NCBI GenBank assembly: GCA_025677815.1
Contig: JAIXMP010000022.1
Span: 620,001-684,000, forward strand
DNA from: Phascolomyces articulosus
Taxonomy: Eukaryota > Mucoromycota > Mucoromycetes > Mucorales > Lichtheimiaceae
Length of the DNA: 64,000 nt
Reading direction: 5' to 3'
Every line of letters begins with the position of its first letter. Position 1 is the stretch's first letter. Under the pieces are notes generated by a model. That model was not told the DNA's origin. It saw only the letters and a list, made by a program, of their open reading frames with translations, and did not search any database. The translations under genes were made by a program, and so were the position numbers. This document shows positions 12,586 to 21,860 of the stretch, piece after piece.

Positions 12586-13503
12586 TTGAGAATATACCGG
12601 ACATTTGTCCGACCGGTTCTCGAATACGGCCTGGCCATTACCACCCTGTCCGCAACACAAAAAGACAAACTTAACAATGCACAAAAAGATTGTATTAAAA
12701 TGTGCCTCAATCGAAATGTATCAACACATTTTCCTACAATTGTTCCAATGGTATTAGCTGACCTACCTTCCATGCATACCAGAACGCGTACATTACAACT
12801 CAGATTTGTCTCTCGACTCCAGTATCTACCAACCTCCACATTAGCACGATCCATTGAACTACCTTTCCTCTGGAACAAAAAGAAAAGTAAACACTGGAAA
12901 CATATATCATCAAACAACCCCTTCTACCAGCTCTACACTAAAATGAAAAATAGAAGCAATCCACCTGATGATCCAGTAGAGAAAGCCATTTCTCAGAAGC
13001 GCGATGAGGAGCTTATTGCTCGGGCCAAACAAAGGAAAACCATACGTTGCCTGCGAGGTCAACGAATGATTGACCCGGTACTATACCTCCCTGCTACATC
13101 GCGCGACCGCCATAGGCTAGTTAAATGGAGAATGCATTGGCTACCATCCTACCCCCTAAAGGATTGTCGATGTGGTCACCATGCAGCAAATCGAGAACAT
13201 TTCGCGACTTGCCCTTTAATGGAAGAACTAAACGACAAACTATCTACAACATTCGGCACAATACCTCAACTCCCGCAAGAAATTCAACCTCTTGACTATA
13301 TTATAAATCATCTTCCACGCTCAGAGGTCGGTTTATCACTTGGAAAATGGTTAATATGTTGGTTCATCGTCATTCGTGCTCTTCGAGAAATCGACCGACT
13401 AAGTCACTCTGAAGAGGACTACGAAGAAGATGAACCTGAACCTGAAGAGCCACCATTGCCATCCCAACTCACCGCTAGTTCGACTCAAGGAACATCTAAA
13501 TAG
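12586..13503 (+). pseudogene. C-terminal fragment of a non-LTR retrotransposon reverse transcriptase polyprotein
   Basis: The open frame starts without a plausible native ATG, at the truncation point. It reads RIYRTFVRPVLEYGLAIT, the conserved tail of LINE-type reverse transcriptases just after the catalytic domain. The remaining 280 residues are the C-terminal region, with a Cys-His knuckle (CRCGHHAANREHFATCP, about residues 202-218) of the CxC...H...C type common in this position. The end is acidic and Pro-rich. The endonuclease and polymerase active site (YADD region) are absent, so this copy cannot move on its own. Confidence 0.85.
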
Positions 13504-13611
13504 CTTTCCTTCTCTACTTCCTCTCCACAAAAATCTCATCATTCTCTCTTTGTCTCTCTCATTTTCTCTACATGTAATATTATTCTCATTATCCACTCTT
13601 GCTTAGCTTTT

Positions 13612-13625
13612 CCTCCTAGAGGAGG
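13612..13625 (+). repeat. Palindrome in the retrotransposon 3' region
   Basis: CCTCCTAGAGGAGG is a perfect palindrome, followed by a T run, 130 bases before the element end. Some LINE families use a 3' hairpin for template recognition. Whether this one does is unknown. Confidence 0.45.
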
Positions 13626-13756
13626 GTTTTTCAGCTGAAGCCACATATCTTTTGTCATATATAATTCCAATTCAAAGTACCGCAAGGAAGCGACCATATG
13701 CCTATAGGCGCAGGTCAATTCAGTCTTCCACATTTTAATAAATATAAATTTTAATC

Positions 13757-13771
13757 TATTGAGCTGGGGTG
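13757..13771 (+). repeat. Target-site duplication, right copy
   Basis: TATTGAGCTGGGGTG repeats the left copy at 12569-12583 with one G/A difference. The host gene's frame continues directly from it (TGT GTG GAA ATT). Confidence 0.85.
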
Positions 13772-14334
13772 TGTGGAAATTGATGGCAAGATGCAGGATC
13801 AGACCAAGGAATTACAAGAGGGAAGCTTAAAGTTAACACTTACAATGAAGGACATGTTGCAAGATATCGTTACCAAACCACCATCACTGATTCACAACCT
13901 CTCAGTTACGGGATATTGTATAAATGGTAATAGCCAATGGAAAAAATATTTGCAAATATATTAAACAAGAAAAGTTACTTATACAAATTATCGATATTAT
14001 TGTCTTTTTTTAATCGAAAAGGAGAAAGGGTTTGTATAATTGAAGTCGGCTGCCCTAATGGCTTTATTACTCGTTTTCGGAGAAGTGATACCTCTTTTCC
14101 CAACCAGTCCGAATGAATATGTCATTCGCATCATACCATTATTTGAATTAGCAGTCATTATCAAAAAAAAGGAACGAACTTTGGATTTGCTTAAGAATAC
14201 ACCAATTCAGTTACGTAAATTCAGTCGACGTCAAGTAGTACTTCCCTCATCAATTAGCTACAGTACATCGCTATCATCATTGCCATTGTCGTAGTATATT
14301 TTTAGTATTAGGTGATACACTTGCTGCGCCACTG

Positions 14335-14357
14335 CATAGCCTTAAATAAAGGCTATG
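14335..14357 (+). repeat. Short hairpin downstream of the interrupted gene
   Basis: CATAGCCTT and AAGGCTATG form a 9-bp stem with a 5-base loop, followed by a T-rich stretch. It lies 40 bases after the end of the last coding-like segment of the interrupted gene. A role is not established. Confidence 0.5.
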
Positions 14358-14439
14358 TTTTTGTAAAAATAAATCTTTAGCTTTTAACCTGGTAAACCAC
14401 TGTTCTTGTCCCTTTATATTTGTTGATTGTTGTAAAGAA

Positions 14440-14608
14440 GTACTTGTGTTCCTGGTTTGGCGTTGCCGCCAGGCGACGCAAAAACAGAAACAACAACATC
14501 AGCAGAATCAGGTACTTCAACCTCAACAACATCCACACAAGTAACATCGTTAACCTCGTCACCTAACCAACCCGCAAGGAGTAACAAACGTCAAAAGTTG
14601 AATAACTG
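14440..14608 (+). pseudogene. Isolated coding-like fragment with a Thr/Ser-rich end
   Basis: From about 14450 the plus strand reads PGLALPPGDAKTETTTSAES, continues in Ser/Thr-rich residues, and ends SNKRQKLNN before a TGA at 14606-14608. It resembles the basic, low-complexity C-terminus of a protein, but no start or upstream exon could be placed. It may be the true end of the interrupted gene or a fragment of something else. Confidence 0.25.
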
Positions 14609-14639
14609 ATTAATATCTTAATATTGGTAACATTCTCCC

Positions 14640-14875
14640 TATTATTTTTCCCAATCCTTCAACCATAAAAATCTTTACTCATTTCTTTACCCTATCCTCT
14701 TTTTCATAACTTGTAAATATACATGAATATATTTATCTTTTATATGTATTCTATTTCCCCAATCCCCACTCATAAAAGCTTATACTCATTTCTTTACCCT
14801 GCCTTTTTTTTATAACTCGTAAATGTTCATATGTATATTTATCTTTTATACGCGCTTCTATATTCTCCCCAATGT
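14640..14875. repeat. Two diverged tandem copies of a ~115-bp unit
   Basis: The segments 14640-14756 and 14757-14875 align end to end. Both contain a TACTCATTTCTTTACCCT-like core, an ATAACTTGTAAAT / ATAACTCGTAAAT core and TATATTTATCTTTTATA near the end. They differ by scattered substitutions and small indels, so the duplication is not recent. It is noncoding. Confidence 0.7.
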
Positions 14876-15504
14876 TTCATGTTCGTATTACCTCGGCCTT
14901 TGATATTCACTCACAAAATGAATATAGCAAAACCCATCATACCCATTTCTTGTCATAAGCTGGTCCTTATTTTTTTCATCATCATGATATACATGATTAC
15001 ATTATAAATATAATATGCAAACTATGTAATAAACGATTTTATATGCATATATATTTATCGATTTATTAAGTCTTCTATGAATTTTACTTATCTAAATGGT
15101 ACCTGTCTATTTATACATATATTTTTTTTACTTTCTACATGTCTAATATCTACTCAATGTAATTCATCCTTATTTTTTGGTTGCTATTCATCGCTTAGCA
15201 CCATTTTTACAAAAGTAATTTATAAAAATGATCCACATGTCAGTAACTAGGATACCTCTTCTGCCAATTCATTATTTTATTTTTTTTGTTAAAACAATAT
15301 TAGAGCATTCAATCTCCTGATGTTAATTGGTTTGAATGATCATTTACAGATTATCATATTAATATCAACCTCTAATAATAGGATGATGATGTTGCACTAA
15401 TTGAATATATTTCAATACGTATATAACTATCCAAAGTTTTATTAACTATCGTTATCTATATATAGTCCAGATATCGATCACCAATTATATTTTCTTCATT
15501 ATAT
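14876..15504. other. AT-rich intergenic
   Basis: No supported gene. All frames contain frequent stops, and the composition is A/T-dominated. Confidence 0.5.
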
Positions 15505-16035
15505 TTAATACCTATTTGCTCCCCTTTTTTTGGTAAACTTAGTAACGACCATTTGGTTACGGCTGCTCTCGATACGGAAGAGTATGAATCCAAATCTCAA
15601 GGCTGCAATGATACATAATGCAATACTACAGATTGCAGTCGTGTGTCCCATCATAAAATAATGTGGGAAACCAAAATAGACAGGTACATCAATTAAAAAA
15701 CGGCTCAATCTGACAATTCTATGAAGTTGTTATATATTAAATGAACTATATATACATTCATTATATATTCTTACATTTTTGGAAAATGGCATTAGAGATT
15801 GTCTTGTCTTAAAACAACTTTTAGAATGAGAAATATATAAATAAGAAATCAAAATAATCGATTGTTCAAACCTATAAAATGTATAAAAATGAATAAGGAG
15901 AAGGGAAGAAAAGAAACATACCTGTAAATGTACATGTGCAATGGGGAAACAGTATATAAAGTTGTTTAAAAGGTAAGAAATTTGATGCATTGTACCCATG
16001 AGAGGAATATCTTGCCAGACAAAGTGCCAAGCCAT
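15505..16035 (-). CDS. Possible small membrane protein, gene model unresolved
   Basis: Two minus-strand segments look coding. 16035-15922 starts with ATG, reads MAWHFVWQDIPLMG, then an aromatic-rich stretch, and ends at CAG/GTATGT. 15715-15505 reads RFLIDVPVYFGFPHYFMMGH, then a clear hydrophobic helix, then a basic tail and stop. I could not find a splice pair that joins them in frame, so an exon is missing from my model, or there is a frameshift, or one segment is spurious. No family is recognised. Confidence 0.25.
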
Positions 16036-16696
16036 CTATTATGCGATAGAGAAAGGAATGAAAATACAGAACAAAACTCTTGTTTGTTTAAAGCTAAATC
16101 TATTGCCAAGGTTAGTTTGTTGTTCATTTTGATTCCAAATTAGTAGAAACGTTGGGGAAGGTCTAAACTTGTGATATGGGAGTCCGAAAACAATATAAAA
16201 ACTACAGATAATCACGCTATTTATTGAATTATTAACATATGATTTTTGATATGACTTTTTGAGTGATTTTCGTCATATACGTACTTTCGAGGTGTCAATA
16301 TTGTTTTAGAATAATGAATGAAAAAGAAAGAAAAAGAAATATAAAATGGAATGGAAGATAATACATAAAAATGACTATACTAATTTCTGTTGACCCCTCT
16401 TCAACTAGATAATTTTGGGATTGATTTCATATCACTTGTTTTTTTTTGGAACCCTTAAAGCATTTATATCCAAATATACAATTCCAACTTCCATAAACAC
16501 TTTATTTCTTGCATTCAAGTATATATATCTAGACATGCATTTCTTTTAGCAAATATATCTCTCGAGTTAACCATCGTAATATGTTTACTGGGAGAATATT
16601 AGAAAAACAATTGATATAATAAGCGATGTATATATTAATCATATAATACAATGAATATAAATATATACAACTGTTTATTTAAGAAAAAAACCCAAT
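16036..16696. other. Intergenic, AT-rich
   Basis: No gene seen. It contains the 3' flank of the reductase gene and upstream sequence of the possible membrane protein. Confidence 0.45.
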
Positions 16697-17994
16697 TTAC
16701 ACTATTGGAATAGCGAATCCTATTGTATGCCAGTACTCGATATACTTTTTCAACAGATCGGTATTAAAGCTTGGTGCTTTTGCCAAAACAGGTGCTACTT
16801 GTACAGTCTTTTTGGTTTCCCAAACAGGCATTGATTTCCCATCACTATCCACCGCTTTATACCTTGCTTCAAAAAATGATTTGACACGATAAGCTGGATT
16901 CTCTGGGTGTTTATCTAACTCTTCGACAAACCTTTGTGGCGAAACAACCTCGAATTGAATGCCATAGTTTCTCAACACTTCTAATATTGTATTCCAACTC
17001 ACACTTTTTGGATTGAGAATATGAAACACATTGCTATTATCAATATCAGATGGAGAATTGGATGCTGATATCGATGTCGACCTTTTTGTGTTAATTGTCT
17101 TGAGCATGATATCAAGAATACTAGCAGAGGCAAAATCAACTGGAAGCCATTGAACATGCATTGTCATCAAATCAGGGATCATGTGAATCAGTGATCCACC
17201 TAACATCATGAGTGGATAAGGTTGATTTGGATTCCATACACCATTTTCGGTATCCCCCAATACTTGACCTACGCGTTCGACAAAACATGGGAAATTCTTA
17301 TTTTTGGCCAAGTAATCAAATAACCGCTCAACAATATATTTAGAATAAGCGTATCCCATTGGCATAGCAATTGTTGGATCATGCGGGACTGGTATTTCTG
17401 GAATACTGGGTGCACCCCAAGCAGCTGTGGCGCTGTTACTAGATATAAAGTGAAGATGGGTTGGATTTGTTTCATGATACGCAAGTTTGACTAAATTGTA
17501 TAATCCACGGATCATATCGCGCTCATAGTGTTCTACAGATTCTCGAACATTCATAGACCATGCACAGTGTTGAATAATTGTTACTTCATTTTTGACTTGA
17601 TGATATGTATCTTGATCCCATCCCAAATATGGTTCTTCATTTAATGACATGGGTAATACTTGGATTTTAGGTGAATTAATCAATGATTCGCTCAATAATC
17701 GTCCGCGAAAGGATGTTGCAAGTCGTTGTTTCATTCCATCCAAATCATTGTGATTGTTGTGTCGCACTAGGCAATAAATTTTTTTGACTCGAGAGGATCG
17801 GATCATGTCTCGTAGCATGAAAGCTCCTAAAGAGCCTGTAGCACCTGTTAACAGTATAGTTTGTTGTTCAACCTGATTGTTTGCAGTTCCAGTGTTGGAG
17901 GCATGTTTTTTGATGACTGGGAAATCAGAATCAGCTTGCTGAATGTAATCGTTGATAATTGAATAAACAGATGCTACCACGTTATTACCGTTTG
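16697..17994 (-). CDS. Thioester-reductase (NAD-binding 4) protein, N-terminally incomplete
   Basis: About 430 residues match the terminal reductase domain of NRPS-like and carboxylic-acid-reductase enzymes and alpha-aminoadipate reductase, an extended short-chain dehydrogenase fold that releases a carrier-bound thioester with NADPH. Visible: the nucleotide-binding ILLTGATGSLGAFMLRDMI; HFISSNSATAAWG (Ser of the catalytic set); and YAYSKYIVERL (YxxxK). The C-terminus ends naturally (FAIPIV, stop at 16697). The start is the problem. No in-frame ATG precedes the nucleotide-binding motif, and the frame opens at a likely 3' splice site (TACTACTTTAG, about 17995). No adenylation or carrier domain is found upstream. 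Either an unseen short upstream exon supplies the start or this is a broken remnant of a larger enzyme. Confidence 0.75.
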
Positions 17995-19757
17995 TCCTAA
18001 AGTAGTATAAAAATAAATTTTATGCTTCTTATTAATACTGATAATTGTTTAGGGATAAAAAAGGTATAACTAATTATTACATTATTAGATATAACACTCT
18101 TTTTTCAGTTTTTGATCTGGAAACCACTATGATCTCAGCTTATATATATACCAAACTGATTTGGCTGCGCATCTTCCTTATCGTATCACAATAAACAAAT
18201 GCTCCCAGATATGGGTAACATAAAACGTAATCAAGACCAAAGATGGCAAAGTAAATGACGCATGCCTATTTTGTTACAATTGCCTAAATGAAGCTAAACG
18301 ATGGATATTTGATCTGCTTTGACATTTGTATTGTTGCCATATAAATATACTACGATGGATAATGGTATCATTTTTATTATATCCAAATAGGATTGTTTGT
18401 ATGATCATCTTAATCTTCTCCAGGGTACATTTCTACCTTAAATTTCTATATTGGTGAAACTTCTCCCTTGGCATGTGGGTCTGGCACCACCAAAAGTAAA
18501 TATCAACTTCTGTGTCTTCTGATCCATTATTTTCATCCAAAATGTATCATAGCAATCACACACAGATCTAAGTATTTTGCGGAGGTTATTATATAACAGA
18601 GTTACCAAAATCAAAATCGCCACATAGTTTTCGTTCACGCCACACACCAATTTATTATACTATAATAACAGTGAATGTTTAAACCATATAGAAGCGTCTC
18701 ATCCAATTCAATGTTTATAAACCACATACTTCGTTCAAACTATAAACTCGTAGGGCTAATTAAAAACGTTTGGTATAATAAGGTCTGAACCGAGGTAGAA
18801 AATTATATTGACCCAAAATATCCCAGCCGTTTCCCACGCATATCGGACATGTATTACTCTAATTTATCTTTGCTTAAAACAAACATATTCAAATCAACCA
18901 CACATTCTTGCCTGTCTATCCCGAGCCATCGGCAAGATGATACTATACACCCAATATACGATATCATTTCTACTCAATACTCTCCTTTCCTTGTAAAAGC
19001 CTATACTCCTTCATTTCCATCCTCCAGCTTTATTTACTATGTTGCATCATGATTTTTCGCCATTCATGCGATTTAGTTTTTCCTCCCCCACCTTTCCTAA
19101 AAACAAAAAACCATCGGTATGTTGAATATTCGTAATCATTTTATATATGCGTTGTTGGTGGACAAGTGTCCTATCGAGAATAAAATAGTAGTTATATATC
19201 TGCAAATGAGTCTGTGCAACCTGGTCGTCAATTCGCTCGAATAATGATGGATAGATGACAAGAGAGAAAGAGAGAGGGACTGATGTAGAAAAAAAAAAGA
19301 TGCAATGTGAAACCCTAAGCAAAGAAAAGTCCGATAATAATAAAAACAAGATTCGTAAGCTTGATTCTTCTTAACGATCACGTATAATAAAAAATATTAA
19401 TGGATGGTCCATATCGTGTAAGTAATAAAGTAGTATTGACAGCATACATTTTCAATTTCTGTTGTTCCTGAGCGTTTTTGCGTCATAATCAAAATCAACG
19501 TTGTCGTTCCAATGTTTGGAATAAGATATCTATTTGTTTTTTTTTGAGGAGCGGGTGATTTTCCACAACAAAAGAAAAAGAGCACACCAAAAGAGAATGG
19601 ATAGAAAATAATACAGAGGAGAGAGTGAGAGAGAGGGGAAACATATGTTTTTGTTGTAATAATAAGAATAATAATAATAATAGGTAAGGTTGTTATAATA
19701 AAACTTTTTGTTTAAAAGAAAACCATCTTGAGACCATGCGTTTTGTTTCTTCGTTTA
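17995..19757. other. Intergenic with possible coding remnants
   Basis: A minus-strand stretch around 18130-18260 and another at 18438-18650 (including NENYVAILILVTLLYNN and FTFGGARPTCQGRSF) read like exon fragments but have no connected model. The rest is AT-rich. No function can be proposed. Confidence 0.3.
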
Positions 19758-20128
19758 TTACACTCGAGTACACTCCATATGGGTCTTTGTTGGGTCCATT
19801 GGTAACGCGCAAAAGAAACCCAACTTTTGCATTTGAGAAAACATTTGTGTATCTAATCATCATAACAAAAAAACACCCATCCTTTAGTTTTGAACCCTCA
19901 CTATTTTTCCTTTTATCCTTTCATTCCTTTCCAAGCAATCAAAAATAAACCCTTACACTCCAAGTTAAGCTTCAAACATTCTTCTTGACCTCCAGGCAAC
20001 TGACGACAGATTTGTCCCTTGTATTGATCAATATTATAACTGTATTGTGGTGCTGCTTCAACAAACTTATTGATACGTTCAAATTCATTGTTGCTATTGC
20101 TGTTGTTATTCTCTGTAGTGTCTGACAT
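19758..20128 (-). CDS. Small protein with a CX9C motif, two exons
   Basis: Exon 1 (20128-19957) starts MSDTTENNNSNSNNEF and reads KFVEAAPQYSYNIDQYKGQI then CRQLPGGQEEC, two Cys separated by nine residues. A GTAAGG donor at 19956 and an ATGATTAG acceptor at 19853 define a 104-base intron. Exon 2 (19852-19758) continues in frame with YTQMFSQMQKLGFFCALPMD and a last Cys before the stop, giving 88 residues with four Cys. CX9C spacing is typical of small proteins imported into the mitochondrial intermembrane space by the Mia40 pathway, but the second Cys pair here is wider (CX12C), so membership is uncertain. If the intron is retained, the protein ends after 71 residues in a different tail. Family not recognised. 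Confidence 0.55.
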
Positions 20129-21138
20129 GATATATATATATATATTAAGTTTATTCGATCTCCTGCGCAAAAAAAAAAAAAATGGAAAGTAAAAGAAAAA
20201 CCTGTATACCTCCGCTGGCACAGAACACGGGGGAAAGGTAGAATTTGTTTTTAAAAAAGTCACGGTAACTCGACGTCATTATTCCACATCGCATGAATTG
20301 AAAAAGGAAGGTGGATCATCCTTAAACTCTCTTTTATTTTTACAATTAGAAACATATGAATGTGGGTTTTTGACTATTGCTAGGATTTATATCCCTACTC
20401 AATATCCCTACCTATTACTCTATGATAGGAATCAATGTCATTCATCATCCACCATCACCATAAATCCCAAAAATTGATGCTTATGCTAGATGTAGAGTAT
20501 CATCTTCGATGAATATATTCGCTTTTTGCATACTCTTTCATTTATAATACAACGGATATTGTTGGGAGTCATACGTGAATAAATGGGTAGTTGAACGAGC
20601 ACTTTCCTATACATGAAGGATACACTATCCAACAACTAGAATATATGCTCGTGGCTAAATAACATATGATCCTTATATTGGCCGACTGGTAGCTCTGACC
20701 GGCATACACTATTACGTGCTTTCTACCAGAGTAAATCAGTATCCTTCTCTTTGAACTGGGTGTACTTCCTTTTTTTTTTTACTATTGTTAAACACTTGAA
20801 TGTGGTACCACAGAAAAAAAGTAACCACAATGGGCTGGGGATCTTTATATTTATAAACAATTCGCATTTCCAATTTCATTAAACAATAATAATAAGCATT
20901 GTTTTTTTTTTTGAATAAATCCAATTGAGTATCCCATCGTGTTCATTCTGTAGAATTAAAGAATCCGTGCATAATGTTGAATTTTCTCATGTCTGTGGAA
21001 TAATATGGCACCAATGAAAATCCATCATCTGTTGTGACAGCGACCTTTGAAGCAATTTTGTATTGAAGAGCTTTGCAGGGTACTTCATTATTGAACACAC
21101 ACACTAACACATACACACTCCCCGCTCTTTACTCTTCA
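20129..21138. other. Intergenic between divergently placed genes
   Basis: It holds the upstream regions of the small CX9C gene (minus) and NDUFA5 (plus). Notable are short TA runs right upstream of the CX9C start and a C-rich ACACACTAACACATACACAC tract just upstream of NDUFA5 (about 21095-21120). No further gene seen. Confidence 0.5.
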
Positions 21139-21619
21139 ATGTTCTTTACACGTCCATTATTGCAAACTGCCAAGAAGGTTCGTCCTCCATTAATCCTCCT
21201 CCACCATTATCATAAAAAAAAGTGAATTATTATTTTTTATTAATGTATTTGAATTTGTGGTTTTTTTTACGATGAATATATAGGCCACGACAGGTTTGAC
21301 CGGTATTCCCGTTCACCCTAATCCTCGCCCACACCTTATCCAAACTTACAGCAAGACTTTGGAAGCTTTGTCACGTCTTCCAACACACGCTGTCTATCGT
21401 CAAGCAACTGAATCCCTTACACAACAACGTTTGTCTGTGGTTCAAGGCAACGAAGACGTTACTAAAATCGAATCCTTGATCAATAATGGACAAATTGAAG
21501 AATTGATCATTCAAGCCGAAGACGAACTTAAATTGATCGCCAAGATGGAAGAATGGAAGCCTTGGGAACAACTTGAAGTTCCTATCCCCAAGGGTCAATG
21601 GCAATACAAGAGCGAATAG
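21139..21619 (+). CDS. NADH:ubiquinone oxidoreductase subunit NDUFA5 (complex I B13/29.9 kDa family)
   Basis: Accessory subunit of the matrix arm of mitochondrial complex I. Exon 1 (21139-21177) encodes MFFTRPLLQTAKK, a basic, amphipathic start compatible with mitochondrial targeting. Exon 2 (21284-21619) continues ATTGLTGIPVHPNPRPHL and carries the family hallmarks TGLxGxxVxPNPR, LSRLPTHAVYRQATE, IEELIIQAEDELKLI and the C-terminal WKPWEQLE near the end. Total length 124 residues, close to the family norm for the core domain. The donor is GTTCGT, a weaker consensus than the neighbouring introns, but the acceptor ATATATAG and the frame are clean. It converges with SNX4, with stops about 240 bases apart. 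Confidence 0.93.
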
Positions 21620-21810
21620 ATTCACCTCACCCCTTCCCCCGCTAAACCGTGTTCCTTTCACCTCCCACCAGAAAAAATAAGTATGTCCTTTTTTTTATAA
21701 AATAAAATAAAAAAAAGATACAAGCTTCCGAGAATACACCATTTCAATCTTTCTTAATAGATATATCACACAACCCCCTCTCATACACACAAAAAAGCGC
21801 GTATAAAACT

Positions 21811-21830
21811 ATATATATATATATATATAT
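21811..21830. repeat. (TA)n microsatellite between NDUFA5 and SNX4
   Basis: About ten TA units lie between two convergent 3' ends. Confidence 0.85.
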
Positions 21831-21860
21831 TGAAAAGTATTCTTATTTTTTTATTTGTTA

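Larger units (their letters stand above)
12584..13756 (+). mobile_element. 5'-truncated non-LTR (LINE-type) retrotransposon copy
   Basis: The copy begins abruptly within the end of a reverse-transcriptase reading frame and has a 15-base target-site duplication on both sides, typical of target-primed reverse transcription with 5' truncation. After the stop at 13503 there is about 250 bases of 3' untranslated sequence, pyrimidine-rich and with a small palindrome at 13612-13625. The copy ends in an A/T-rich tail (AATAAATATAAATTTTAATC) rather than a long poly(A). Its remaining reading frame is intact over 305 codons, so the insertion is not very old. Confidence 0.88.
9841..14294 (+). pseudogene. 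Unrecognised multi-exon gene interrupted by two transposable elements
   Basis: Coding-like segments in plus orientation: 9841-9971 (start ATG; Ser/Asn/Asp-rich repeats); from 10038 to the GTAAGT donor near 10219; about 11505-11666 after the Tc1-like element; about 11651-11790 in another frame (KSLWVLDVTKDELTKQGIP, donor GTATAAG); 11882-12039 (SYIVDVDDANYEDIFSREEL); 12129-12257; 12480-12583; 13757-13960; and 14022-14294. Junctions 9971/10038 and 10219/11505 keep frame. Removing the retrotransposon at 12584 plus one target-site copy joins IELRC to VEIDGKMQDQ in frame. At least two frameshifts remain, one near 11640-11660 and one near 14100, so the gene is probably dead. Linking the N- and C-terminal parts as one gene is inference from order and orientation. 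No function is proposed. Confidence 0.45.
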
